DNA of 64,000 nucleotides from Chamaea fasciata (taxonomy: Eukaryota > Chordata > Aves > Passeriformes > Sylviidae). Positions 25,044 to 37,292 of this stretch are shown one piece after another; position 1 is the first letter of the stretch; each line of letters starts with the position of its first letter. Where the stretch lies: NCBI GenBank assembly GCA_029207755.1, contig JARCOQ010000008.1, positions 26,649,021 through 26,713,020 on the forward strand. The letters run 5' to 3'. The notes under the pieces were generated by a model. That model ran no database searches. It saw nothing but the letters and a program-made list of their open reading frames with translations, and was not told the origin of the DNA. The translations under genes and the position numbers were made by a program.

Positions 25044-28000
25044 CACTCAAATGAGTTAGAAGCTCAGCTCCCACAGTCAGCTACACAGCACCAGGTACCC
25101 TGTGCAGGGAAACATCAGTGTGTGGACTGTCCCAGCTGCATAATATATAACCCAGTAAGTGTACTGCTTCACACCACCAGGGCTCTGTCTCACCCTGTTG
25201 CCCATCAGGGATGCTCCCCAGTTTGGTTTGACCCCCTCTAGGAGAAGGACTACCTGATTGCCGAGCTGCCAGTGAGCCCCTCTATTTTGCTCAAGTGAAC
25301 TTTGACGTATTTGCCTCAGAATCAGGATGATCTGAGCTTGTTTTTTGCTAACACAAGAGAAAAGAAAATTTACAAATTGTTCTTTTCTTTGCCAGACTGC
25401 TTCCCAGGCAGGTTTTGAGCAGAGTTAATTTGACACATTCCCACAGGCCTCCCTGGTGACAATTATGCAACAGACCCCTCTCATGTGGGGCATTTCACAC
25501 CACTCAAACATGCATCTGGGAAGAGATCTGTTTATATAGTATTTATATCCTTCTTTGCATCCCTGAGCTGCTGAGTGCTGCATGCCCCTCTCCAGCTGCC
25601 CACAGTCTCCAGCCCTTTCCTCCTGCCCCTTCTGTTGAGCACCTAGTGTGACTTTTCTCCTCTGCCCTGTCCCCTTGTCAAGTCACCCTCCTGCAGAGCA
25701 GCTGTTGTTCAAGCAGATGTAAAACGGTTCAGTAACACTCGCTAATATTAGCATTGACACCAGCATAGAGAGGAAATAAATTCTTTTCTGGGGGAGAAGC
25801 ACAAATTACTTAATGCAGCAGATTAGAGCAGCATCTGTAACAATGCTGGAAGAGAACTGGTTTAATATCTCCTTGAAAATAACACCAAAAAAAAGCAGTC
25901 ACCTGCCCACCAGCAGCCACGGTACAGCCTGTCCCAGCACACCATGTACAACATGTGCTGATCCTTCTCCAGCCTTGCAAGACTCTGGATATTAATCTAG
26001 AATCTATTTGTCAGTCCATAAAATGCTGCTTCCAAGGGCCTTTTCCATGACAATTACAGCTGGCACTAGCAGCACTGGAGAGGTGGCTAAAGCATATTGA
26101 GATGGAGGGGCTGCTTGCTGATGTTTAATCAGGCACAGGTCACAGGTCATGAAGTGGGGTGACATTCATACTTTGGCACAAGCCATGCAACAGTCAGGCT
26201 GGTCAGTGGGAAGGAGCAGAGCAGTTTACTGCGGATAAGAAACCTAGATGGAGTGTTGGGAGTGATTTGAAGAGGTTTCAGCTTCCTCCTCAGTCAAGGA
26301 AGAGGAGCTTCTCATGGTTATATGCATTGCTCAGCAGTCAAATACCACCTATGCTCAGTACTATGAGGCCTCTAGCTCCAAAACCTGCTTATGGTCCTGG
26401 TTCCAGCCCAGACTGAAAAAATGATGCAGGGATGGAGCTGTTGCACAGGGCTCAAGGACTCTGAAGCACTTCTGCCTGCAGGAGTGTCCCATCCTCTGCT
26501 ACTGCAGCACAGCTCCTACCAAAAGAAACAGATTTACTCTGCCCTGAGTGACTTCTCCAAGGCAGGAGTTTGGTCAGTGCTTTATGGTAGTCTTGAGCTG
26601 GGGAGGAATCACATCTCATTCCCATGTTACATGCCAGGTTTTCTGTGTGTACCAGCCCTAGTGAGAGTTTTTCACCTGACTCTGAAATCTCAGGTACAAG
26701 AGGGATTTGACAGGGGTGGGATGACCTAGTATGCAAATGATTATGTTCCTGACCTGGAAACTCCTCTTGTTTCTCCTTTGTTCTGCATTTGGGATGAAAT
26801 CAATGAAAGCATTTCAGCAAAGTCAGTACCAGCTGCCCTGGTGGGAAATACCTTCAAAGGGCCCCTTTTGCTGGTGCTGCAAGGCTGAACACAGCTCAGA
26901 AAATAAGGAAACCAGTCGAATTTGGGAACTGCATCCACTGTATTCACCAGTAATTGGCCCACTGTCCCTTTGAGAAGTTCTAATGGAAATCTTGGCCGGT
27001 GATGGGAGTGTTGATGTGTTAATCATCAGAGCACACATTCACCTCAATTGTTGACCAGCTCTGTGGACAATTTCTTCTCAGGTTATAGATTGGTGCACCG
27101 TGTGCAACACAGAGTAGCATATCCAGGCAGAAAGAAAATAATGAATTCAACACAAAGAATCAAGAAACTAAACTGTTTCGATAACCTTAGGCTTTTTCTG
27201 CTAAGAAAACCAATATGGTTAGAAGCTGGAAAACTACCCACATTGTCAGCAGAGTGAGGCAGCAGAGACACAGAGAAACCAATATGAATAACCAAAACAG
27301 TTTAGTTTCTTTTTTTTTTCCTCATGTTACCTTTTTAAAACAATTCGAAGTGTTTAACTGTAGTTTACACCTATCTCTTAAGGTACCTTTGCCTGTAAAG
27401 TTCAATATTATTTGTATCCAAAATCTGGGTTCTCAGTCTCCTGTATCAGAAATGCTGTACCTTTACGAGTTCCCTTCCCTTTTGATATCTGTTATTAGAG
27501 CACAGAAAATTTGGCATAGAAAGGACTGTGTCAACTTGCAGTTTCCCGGCGTGGGTAGTTTATTCTCTGTATTCCATTCACACATTTCATGTCCTCACCC
27601 CGACAGCCAACATGGGTGCTAATTAGCAGTTACACTCCTCCTGGCAGGTTGTGTGGGCACCCTTCATGTAGCACTTGACATGAATTTAATTCGCATCACG
27701 GATTAACTGCTTTGTTATTTGCATTGCAAAAACACCATCATGTCCCAGGTAGAGCTGGGACCCTAGGCCACAAAAGAGGAAAAAGGACTTACAGCAGTGT
27801 GGAAAATGCAATTAGGTGTGAGGGCATTAATGGGCCTCAAATGACCCTAACCAGCCTCAGCTGGGACCCACATCCATACCCTTCCCCTGGGTCTGAGGAT
27901 TCCATTTAAGCAAAGGCTAGAGGATTCAACCCTTCCCCAAGCTGTGCTGTGGATGTATCTGTTCTCAGCCCTGCTGCAGAAGCTCTTTTCAGGCTTGGCC

Positions 28001-29603
28001 CAGGGCTGTAGATTGCTTGTTTCCAGCCCTGTCTCATGGGTGGTGCTTGGACCAAGGCTGCAGCCTTGTCTCCGTCTTCTTTTGCTCCTGTGTGCATTCT
28101 TTGCACAGATCCTGGACTTGATGTGTTTCCTTTTTTTATCTGGGACTGTTGACAGACCCTGTTACCTCAAATGCTGTGGTCTTCCTGAGCTCACAGCTTC
28201 CCTTCTGTTTCCTTCTGCTCTTGCTGCTCCCTGATAACACAACAAGAAAAGTAGCGAGGAAGGAGTGACTACAGCAGCTCAGGGAACACTGGAGGAGCTG
28301 CCACTAAAGAGTGAGTGGACAAGGAAGAAAACCTATCCTTGTGTGCTGCAGTGAGGAAGAGATGTATTTGGTAGTCTTCATCCCACAGCATGGACAGAAG
28401 GAATTTGTGTCTTCCTTATCCTTTGGGTAAGCATTCAAAAAGGAGAAAGGGTGTCCACATCACCTCTTACTCCAGCAGTCAGTGGATGCAGTCAGGGCAG
28501 GTAGCCAAGGACTGCAGTGGGTTGTGCTTGCTGTGGGTCAATCTTTGATCCTTGTCTAAAGATGCGGGGAAATCTCAGGCAGGAGTTCTGAAACACCTGG
28601 CCTGGGGACTCATCTGGGTGTACCCAGAGCCACCTCTGTAGTGAGAATGCTAACAAGTGGTTTAGCTGATTTCATGTCTCTCTCTGCCAAGCCTGAGAGA
28701 TCAAGTATGTGCTCCTGCTTTCCTTAGTCATTCCCACCTGATATAAGGCTGTACTGTGTTCTCTTTAGCAGTATAGGTATGCCCTTAAGTTTGAGATGGA
28801 ATACAGAAAGAATTCTGATTAATGGAGGAGGAAAAACACTAGAGCAAAGAGCTCTTTTTAAACAAATAACACAATACTCTAATCTTTGGAAGAAGTTTAT
28901 TCACTGTGTGTTTTAAAGCTTATGCTGCAGAAAGGAAATGCCATTTGCTGCAAACTTTTTGTTTTTGTTTTTTTTTTTAAATCTTGGGAAGAGACTAAAG
29001 ACAGAAGTACTCAGAAAAATGAGTATCCACAGACACTGGAGAGTCAGGAAACAGTGAGATCTTCTCCCTTTCCATACTTTATATGCCAAATGGCTACCAG
29101 TGCTTGTCAGCCTTGCAGAGTATCAGGGAATGTAGCAGACTGTGTGTTCCAGACATAAGGAGAGCCAGCTGGGTTACCCCAGAAGACAGTGCCTCTTTTA
29201 GTGCTGCTGAGCCATCTACATCCCCAGCACCAATAGCAGGTTGGTGAAAGCCAAGCTGGAGCCCCCCAACAAAGCTCAGAGAAGGGAGTTTAAATCCCTT
29301 GTGGGGGTTTCTTAAGCTCATCTTGCTGTGCTGCCAGCCTGGAGCCTGCATGGAGCTGCGTCAGCCCAGGTGGAGTACTGTGTGAAACAGCTTTGCATGC
29401 TGTGGGGAGGAAAACTTTAAGAGATTTTTACTGAGCAAGAAACCTTAGATTTCCCCATAGGGACCAGGGATGTGCATACTGAGGTGTTGGATGATGATAT
29501 AATCTATAAAACTCTCATGCAAAGAGGTGTTTCTCTGTAAAGAATGAAGCGATGCTAAACAGTGGGAGATTAATCACTCCTCCTCCCCTTTCCTCCCACT
29601 TAC
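25044..29603. other. Noncoding stretch, no gene seen
   Basis: Frames of 60-135 codons occur on both strands (longest 27215-27622, plus) with no domain I recognise. No interspersed repeat was identified by eye. Confidence 0.6.
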
Positions 29604-29756
29604 CTCGTGGATCATTAGGTCGCAGGAAGGTTTTAATTCTGCGTGTACATTGAAAAATTGACAAGAGTTTCACCTGACTGGTGACTAGGTCGTGTTAAGA
29701 TCTGTATCATAATCAACACTCATTAGTCCAAAACGGCGAAGAAACAACGCATCCTA
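29604..29756 (-). other. CpG-dotted block, candidate noncoding exon (153 bp)
   Basis: On the minus strand it is bounded by the acceptor CCCTCCTCTCCCAG and by ACGAG|GTAAGTGG, an exact consensus donor. All frames carry early stops, so it would be noncoding. It keeps six or seven CpGs in a CpG-poor region, which can mark selective constraint or low methylation. A conserved noncoding element is as likely as an exon. Confidence 0.2.
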
Positions 29757-29812
29757 CTGGGAGAGGAGGGTATTTATCAGCTTAGGAGGCTTTTATGTGG
29801 GATTATCTTGAC

Positions 29813-29828
29813 AGCTGTACATACAGCT
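29813..29828. repeat. Short palindrome AGCTGTA-CA-TACAGCT
   Basis: Two 7-bp arms with a 2-base spacer. It sits directly before a CTTC microsatellite. Confidence 0.85.
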
Positions 29829-29845
29829 CTTCCTTCCTTCCTTCC
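29829..29845. repeat. (CTTC)n microsatellite
   Basis: About four tandem tetranucleotide units. Confidence 0.85.
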
Positions 29846-31235
29846 ACAAGAGCTCCCACTTATATAAGCAGGAGACAGGGAAAACTGGTGTCCCTTGGCA
29901 TGCCTCTCACTTAAGTGATCACAGCTTTATGTCCCGGATTGCTTCCTCCAAGGAGGCTTTCTATCACAGGAGCTTTGGGGTGAGAATTTCAAACTGTGTT
30001 AATCAGAACTCCTCTGTTTAGTACTGAAGTCATGTCTCACTCAAATGCAAAGCCCCTGAGACTGTCCTGGATTGGATTTATTCCAATCTGAGCCCACTTT
30101 GTGCCTGGAGTTATTTACTGTGAAACTGTTGGGAACTGGACTTTCCCATGCAAAGCACCAGCTGAGATTCACCCTCAGTCATATATTGATCAGATTTTGA
30201 TCCTTTTTCATAGCAAATGCTCCTGAGAATTTGTTTCTGTCCAGAAGAGATTGAGTTGTGTCTGCTCTTTATGGGTTAACAGTTGAATTCTTGTATTCAT
30301 CTGCTGGTGCTTCAAGCAATGCTAGTCTGTGCAGAGAACAGGGACAATAATATGGAATTTAAGGGATCAAATCAACTGAAGTAAAAATCAAGATTGCAGA
30401 GGAAAGAGATTTGACTTAAATGTTTGAACTAAGATAAAACTCAAAGGCTGAAAACTTGCAAGTAAGTAAGAAGGGAAAATATTCAAGTACAATCTTTATT
30501 TCTTACCAAAGGTGTTTTAAAATAGAAATAGATGTTTTTTCTAGTTTTGAAGCCTCTATTTTTTTATAGTATTGATAACTAAAGTTAGAACTAGCTTAGA
30601 ACTTTAAAAAATCTTTAAAAGTAGTTTATAATGACCATGCTGGTCTTTTACAGAGAAAAAAATCTGCTGCTTTCCTCTCCAGTTTACCAAAACAGGCATC
30701 AAAACTCAGCCTATCCCTCTGCAGATTAAAGTAGAAGCAATATTTTACTCTGCCTGTTCCAAAGGTGATTCCACTAGTAAATGCTTCCATGGGGGGCGCA
30801 GTGAATTGTAAACAGTCCATCCCCTTTCTGTGAAAGAGGTTATTGAAGTGTATTACAAGCTGTTATCAAGTTTATAAGAGAGATTCACTCTGGAGTTATG
30901 GTATTTTATACCAACTTTCAGCTAAGACTAAACTTTTATAGCCAGGATATAAACTCCTGAATATGGGGTCTTCGTAATAGAAAACTTGTCTGACTAGAGG
31001 GTCAGGAGGACCAATGATATAATGCAATTTATAGCCTGCTCAGCTTGGATTTACACTTCATCACAGTACAATATCAGGAGCAGATGTTACAATGACAGTC
31101 TTTTTTTTATTATTATTTTTTTGTTGCTGTGTTAAAAAAACACTTTTTAGTCCTAAAACAGAACTGTTGTTTTCCTAATGGGAGAGCAGGGTAGCTCATG
31201 TTTTCCACAACTATTTTTATAGGTATAGCCTTTGC
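29846..31235. other. Noncoding stretch, no gene seen
   Basis: Short frames only. A T-rich low-complexity patch lies near 31101-31122. Confidence 0.65.
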
Positions 31236-31240
31236 AACAG
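31236..31240. repeat. Target-site duplication, left copy (AACAG)
   Basis: Matches 31753-31757 exactly on the other side of the LTR, as expected from staggered cutting by a retroviral integrase. Confidence 0.85.
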
Positions 31241-31291
31241 TGTAGTGGTTTGAAAGCAAAACAAATGAGAGGCTCCAAGTCAGAGATACAA

Positions 31292-31297
31292 TTTAAT
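31292..31297 (-). terminator. LTR polyadenylation signal ATTAAA
   Basis: The ATTAAA hexamer on the minus strand lies about 50 bases before the LTR 3' end and downstream of the LTR TATA box. Confidence 0.6.
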
Positions 31298-31502
31298 AGA
31301 AAAAAGGGAAAGAAAGTAAAATAAAATAGATGCAATAATACAAAAGACCACTGACAGAGTCAGAATACAACCTGAGCGGAGTGATGGAAGCAGTCCAGAT
31401 GAGGTGGTCTTCCTGAAGCAGTGATCCTGTGGAAAGGTCTGGTAGCTGAAGTCCTCTGGGAATCCAGTGGGTAAGCGCCACTCTGGTGTTCAGAGTCTCA
31501 GC

Positions 31503-31508
31503 TTATAT
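31503..31508 (-). promoter_or_regulatory. LTR TATA box
   Basis: ATATAA on the minus strand within GGATATAAGC. It lies between the U3 repeats and the polyadenylation signal, as in a retroviral promoter. Confidence 0.6.
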
Positions 31509-31562
31509 CCAGGCTGGAATGCTTGGTTCCTCCCTCTGGGCGGAGCATCTCACAATGGGATG

Positions 31563-31671
31563 GTGAGTCATGTGATAAGGCCTGATGGGCCCATTAACAG
31601 GAGATAGTCCAGGAGGGGGTTATCTGTGAGTCGTGTGGCAAAGGTGCTGATGGCCCATTAACAGAAGATAA
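31563..31671 (-). repeat. Duplicated U3 unit in the LTR, AP-1-like sites
   Basis: Two related units about 63 bp apart share GTGAGTC, GATGG(G)CCCATTAACAG and GA(A)GATA strings. The first keeps a perfect AP-1 core (TGAGTCA); the second reads TGAGTCG. Duplicated enhancer units in U3 are typical of retroviral LTRs. Confidence 0.7.
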
Positions 31672-31752
31672 GCCAGAGTGGAGGAGGCAGGAAGCACTGC
31701 CTCACCTGGCAGTTCATGAAGATGGTGATAGAATATACTTCAACCCAGGACA

Positions 31753-31757
31753 AACAG
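31753..31757. repeat. Target-site duplication, right copy (AACAG)
   Basis: Partner of 31236-31240. Confidence 0.85.
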
Positions 31758-34700
31758 CTACCCCTCAGATACTCCTAAGCCCCTTCAAATACAGGGGCAT
31801 TCAAGATAAAACCTCTGATTTTGACCTGTGAAATTAGAGATTAGAAGCACAGTAAAGTCAAAGGCTGAGCTTTCTTGAGACAAAGATCAAGTTATAGGGG
31901 CTCCAGAAGGTGTTGGGAAGGGGAAGCCTATTTTGAAGATGAGAGACAGGGCATTTGCCATGGGTGGAATCATTAAGGTTGGAAAAGGAGTACTCTGGCC
32001 AAGACCTGCCCAAAGCAGGGCCAGCAGAAGGAAGAGTCACTTTTTATTAATGGTTTATGCAAATAAGTTATACTCAAGAATATCACAGTGCTTGCTCAGT
32101 GCCCAAATCTACCAGTTCAGTGACAGATATGTCACCCTAATGCTATCTGAATATAAACTTTCTCTGTGGATCACAGTACAATGTGCATGTGGCAGATAAA
32201 GTAGAAATGTTTAAGGTTTCTCTTGTTCCCTTGTGGCCCTCCACCCGCTTCCTTAAAAATTTGTTAATAGAACAGAAAATAACAGTTGCTTCAAGGCATG
32301 TAATAATTATAAAAATACTCTGTTTTCAACCCTGGGTGTTGTTCTTTGGGGAAAACAAGTAAACATCAAAGTTTTGATCCAGCCTGGCAGGACTTGTCCT
32401 GTGAAAGCTCACTGGGACCAGATAGCTTTTTGGTCTTTGCATGTTCAGAGTCTGCTCTGAGAAGGGAGAGTTCAAATACAGAGCTCCCAGGCATAACTGG
32501 AAATTAGGTAATGATGTCAGGAATGTCTCCCAGTAATTTTCAAAAAACTGATTATGTGAAATTATTGACTGCAGAGAATCACGTATGTGATTATTTCTGT
32601 CTTTATTCTTTATTGCCGTCTTAAAGTCTGCAAGGCTGAGGGAAGACCAGTCTCCTTGCACCACTTCTTTTTCACTGTATAGATACTTTCCAGGCCACAG
32701 AACCACATCTCTTGCCATCTACCATCTTATAGCTCTGTGGAGAGAGCAATCTTGGTAATATTAGCAAGGGAGCTCTTGGGTGAGACTGAAGCTTTCTAAC
32801 GATTCAGCTGGTGCCCATTGTTGAGGTATCATTACCCATATAGTTGCTGGTGCTATATGCCACCAGCAAGGTTAGAAGGAAAACAATGATATTTAAAATA
32901 TATCAAATGCATTCTACTCTCTTTAGTTATCTCCTGTCTGCAAGAAATGCTGTGAACTACCAGTGAACCCTGGCTGAGAGTTAATGCCTGTCATTTCATG
33001 CTTTTGGGCAGGATCCCTGGTGTTTCCTAATGGTGCTCCTGGCCTTGAAGGTGCCAGTTAAGCCATGCACGGGAAAAGGCAGTGATGGTGTCTGTTTGAG
33101 GAGGTCAGAGAGTGGAAGCACTGAAGAGAGAAGTTCAGACTCTTGCAAGAGAAGGAGACTGAAAATATACCGTTGTTTAATATTCTGTTATGTGCCAGTG
33201 TGTACCAGAAAGCACATCCTGGGCATGAAATTCAGAGCAAGGTTCAATCTGCCATGTCCTGGCTATATTGTCAGTGAGATTTGACTGTGAAGCTTTAAAA
33301 CTGTACAACTAAACCTCCAAAATGTTCAGTCTTCTGATTTGCGAATGGATACCCAGACTGGCCTTTTACTATTTGGTAAGTCCATGCATAATATGTTTTT
33401 GCCCTTGCAAAGTACTTCCCAGGAATAAACTTCCTGATGCCATTTTGGTTTGTCTGAATTGCGTATGCATACACATGATTTTCAAGGTGTTTTTTTAGAA
33501 TTTTATTCGTTTTCTAAGCATTAATTACAGGGGAAGCAAGAACACATGTGGTTAGAATAAGAGTTTCTCCTGACTCTATGTAATTTATTGATGGTCATAA
33601 ACCAAAGCACCAGAATGGATCTTCATGGCATCTGCGACGCTGTCTAGTAAGCTGGGTGCTAAACGACAGAGCAGAAGCTCTGGTTTTCCCTGTCAGTTCC
33701 CCTCATTTTGCTGCTTTCCTTCTCCACAGCTATTCTGCTTCCAACCTGACTTCCTACCAAGTCCTCTATGTATGCAGTTTGTCACTCCATGATAATCTTG
33801 ATGGAGGCATCAAGGAGAAATCAGCGTGAAAGAAAGAGGTAGGATGAGTGATTAGAAAATTTTTGGAGGATGGGATGACAGGGTGAATCTCATAAGCAGG
33901 AATTTTTCTCCCCTCCCATAATCCTGGGGAACCCAGGACTTTCAATTAGGGCAGATGTGTTTTGTGTTTTCACACATCAATCTTTCATTGGCCTTGCATC
34001 AATCATTCACTGGTTTGTGCAAATAACTTCTCCCAGACAATATTCTCCTGTCAGAAACAGGCACTGTCATCCGCAAACCTGTTTGAATATTTCATTATTA
34101 CCAGATGATGCTTTTTGTTGAGGCTTTTTGTGTATTTTCTGGATGACATAGCAATATAATCCCTGTACTCCTTGCCCTAATGAAGCTGGAAGGCCAAGGT
34201 AAAGCCAGACAGTGACTGGGGCTGTGTTTTAGAAACCTTTTCTTTGTAGTCTATGAAGGGAGGAACAAAGGTAGCTGCGAACAGGGAGCCTTTGTTCGCT
34301 GCTTGTTTGATTCCAGTCCAGCCAGGCTCAACCTACCTGATGTCAGGAGTGACTAATTGGTTTTATGAATTCAGGTTATACACATACAAAGCTTACTTTA
34401 GGTACCTATTCCTTCAGGCAAATATTAAGCCACAGGTTACAGTTCCAGTAGTGGTCAGAGTGTTTGTTTTCTGAAGGTGCTACTGGAAGATCTTTGTGCA
34501 TTGTCCCTGAGAGGCCACACTGGCCAGAGTCTAGGTCAGCATGGATGAAAAGGGCTTACGTGGGAAGAAGCAAAGCATGGAACTGAGGGGAGTTCTGGTA
34601 AAAACTAACCCACCCAACAACTTCTGAAAGGGAGGTCTAGCCAGCTGTGGGACACTAGAGTAAGTTGGCCGATCTGAGTACTGAAAACTAGGCCTACCCA

Positions 34701-35261
34701 GAGAGTATATCACTGATACAGTAAACACTAAATGCCTATAAACTGGTTAACTCATGACTGGCTTGGGCAGTATAGTGTTTATTCAGTGAAGAGGACATGG
34801 GACTTATAATTTTTATTCCTCATGACACAGAGATGACCATTATTTTCTGTGATGGTAAATAGCTTCGGCAGAACCGTGCTTAACTCAATACAGGTCTTTT
34901 CAAAAGTGCCTCAACAGATTAAAACTACAAATTAACACCATGTTGCTGTATTCCTGTGGTCTCAGACTTCTCCCTCAATATACAACAGCTCCTGCAAGTG
35001 TGTATTGAACTTTTTGTCTTTGTGCTCTCTCACCAGGTTTCTTGGCGTTATGCTTTTGCAGTAGAAAAGGCTTTGAAATCAATTGCTGAAATGTAGTTCA
35101 GTTTATGGTTCATAAAGGGCTTTGAGGAACCATTTTGTATAGAATGTGTAACATAAATAAAGGCAGCATATTCATTCCCTTTTCTTAGTTCTGAAATTAT
35201 CCTATTAAGCTGGCAAACCTGTCAAATATGTAACTTAACTTACTGAAGCCCTACCTACCAA
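31758..35261. other. Noncoding stretch, no gene seen
   Basis: A 130-codon minus-strand frame (32326-32718) and shorter ones have no recognisable domain. No young transposon was identified. Confidence 0.6.
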
Positions 35262-35412
35262 GAGCACTTAAGTGGATGCTTAAAATTAAGCATGTGATTT
35301 AATCCTGCCTTATATAGTTCTTAACCACAGGCATAAGTCTCACTGGAGTCAAGGCAAGCACATTGAAGCTAAGTGTGTGCTAAGCACTTTGTTAAATCAA
35401 GGCCTAACTCTG
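35262..35412 (+). repeat. Ancient amniote interspersed repeat relic
   Basis: It resembles a diverged repeat common in turtles and crocodilians, with the pattern of taagtctcactggagtca, then alternating 'aagcac/ttaag' blocks, then 'gcactttgttaaatcaaggcc'. Many substitutions are present, as expected of an old insertion. I do not assign a family name; the call rests on remembered similarity, not an alignment. Confidence 0.45.
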
Positions 35413-36029
35413 GTTATTTTCATATTCCTTTCTAAATCTGAAAAACAACTACTATGCTACAAGAGGCAGTGACATCTCAACTTCTGCCCCCATTAAATGA
35501 GTTAAAAAATCATGAATCCTAAAGCAATTGCATTGCCATCATACTACTTTTCTTTTATGATTAATCCAGAGTTTGATATTTCTTTCTATAGGATTAATAT
35601 CTTAACAGCAAGGTAATAGGTAGTGTGACATTTAATCTCTTTGATTAAATTCCATACTAAAAATGTCCCATAAATAAAAGAAACAATTGAGGCAATCATA
35701 AATTACCTTCATGGTTGCAAAGTGATGGATTTACTGGTTACAGAGGGTAAAATCTCATGAGCTCATTAAAAGCTATAAGGGCTTTTTCCTTCCACAGCCC
35801 TAAAAGACGTTGTGGCCCAGGGCAGGTTTTCTCACATTGCTTTAATTTAATCAGTTGAAACCTTAAGAGGAAATAGGAAATGCTTCATATGTGTCCATTT
35901 CATCTTCTAGTAGAGATCACCAAATCAAAATAGGGTTTTCTATTTCAGGTGCCTCCTGTGGCCTCAGTACTGTGTGCCTAATGAGAGAGGGTGTATTTTT
36001 GAGTTAACAGTCAGAAGGAAATTGTTTCA
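35413..36029. other. Noncoding stretch between ancient repeats
   Basis: Very AT-rich around 35480-35720. No gene seen. Confidence 0.6.
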
Positions 36030-36085
36030 AAATCTGAGTCTGCATTTCAACTCTGGCACTGACCTCCACTGTGACCTTGGGCAAG
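36030..36085 (+). repeat. MIR/L2-like fragment
   Basis: Contains the block tgtgaccttgggcaagtcac, characteristic of the MIR and L2 families of ancient amniote repeats, after a 'ctggcactgacc' segment that also fits them. Only about 55 bp is recognisable and the downstream part has decayed. Confidence 0.5.
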
Positions 36086-37209
36086 TCACAGAAGGCCAAG
36101 TATTCAAGAGCTCAGTATCAACCACCAGAGCCAGATCAAAATGTATAAACCACCCATACTGCCAAATTAACATGGTTTGGATGCAGCCCAGCAAGCTGCT
36201 CTTTTGACTACTTGCCTAAAAGCATCACAAGGGAGATGCTTATCTGAGTGTATCTGAAAATTCACATGCAGGTGAAGGTCCCAAACTTTTCAAGGCCCCA
36301 CTGTACTACTTAAATGCACCTAGAGGATTAATTTCTCTCTTTCCAAAATTAGCAAAAGGTTGTACCCAACCAGAAGGGCTTACACTTAGCATAATAAGAC
36401 ATCATTTTCCTGTTCAATTAGAAACTTTTTACCATGAATACTAAGACAGCTTTTGCCTTTCTGATTGACTATGGCGGGTAAAAAAGTCAAGGGAGAAAAG
36501 CAATAAAGTGAAAAAGATTTTCATCCAAGTTGCTGGGGGTTTCAAGGGCTCTCATAAGAACTTTGCTAGCTCCTGAAATCCATGCTGTCCCTTTAATTCC
36601 CCACAATGAACTGTCATGGCATGAAACCCATCCTCCAACAAGAAGCACACAAATGCACTGACTGCACTGTGATGTCTCTGTTGAGCTTCAAGGTTAGGTA
36701 TGGACAAGAGGCTTCTATACTCTCTCACAGTGTTGCTAAAGAAAAAAATAATTAAATGGGATTAAGGATTCAAATGAAAGGCTTTCTGTAAAGACGCATT
36801 TCTAATATAAAAGGCTGACAGTAGAGAAGGCCCCCATGGTGCAGTTTGTAGGATCTTCTAAGAGTTTAGCAAGATTAAGTTAATGTAAATTACTTGAGGA
36901 GTATCTGCATAACCCACAATGAGGTTGGTTTTGCTGCACATTTCACCAGATGAAATGCTGCATTTCAGAGTTAAACCTCGTTCAAGTACCCATGAAAACA
37001 GCACAGCTGACAGTGCTGGGAGCAGCAGGTTTCCTACTGGGGAATTACTGTGGGAAGTCTCAGAGCCCATGTCATGGGTGTTCTGCACTGGTGGGCCATG
37101 AGTGGTTTTGCTGTAGGTCTTTACCGTGAGCAGAGAGTGGGAAACTCCTAATTCTGCCTCAAAAGCAAATAAAGCAACAACAAAAAACACACCAAAAACC
37201 CCTAAGGAC
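36086..37209. other. Noncoding stretch, no gene seen
   Basis: The 110-codon minus-strand frame at 36858-37190 lacks any recognised feature. Confidence 0.65.
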
Positions 37210-37228
37210 TAAACAAAACAAAACAAAA

Positions 37229-37274
<46 letters not shown>

Positions 37275-37292
37275 ACAAACACACACACACAA
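37210..37292. repeat. Compound A-rich array: (AAAAC)n, A42, (CA)n
   Basis: AAAAC-type units (37210-37230), then 42 uninterrupted A (37231-37272), then a short CA-rich run. The adjacent blocks suggest slippage-driven expansion. No retroposed body with a polyadenylation signal is evident upstream. Confidence 0.95.

Larger units (their letters stand above)
31241..31752 (-). mobile_element. Solo LTR of an avian endogenous retrovirus
   Basis: The 512-bp element starts TGTAGTGGTTTG and ends AACCCAGGACA on the plus strand, giving the TG...CA ends and short inverted termini of an LTR. A perfect 5-bp duplication (AACAG) flanks it. Read on the minus strand it has U3 with two related ~63-bp units, a TATA box (31503-31508) and an ATTAAA polyadenylation signal (31292-31297) about 210 bases later, in the right order. 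I recognise the sequence as a common LTR type in songbird-like genomes; the family name is uncertain. No internal retroviral region or second LTR adjoins it, so it is most simply the product of recombination between the two LTRs of a provirus. Confidence 0.9.
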
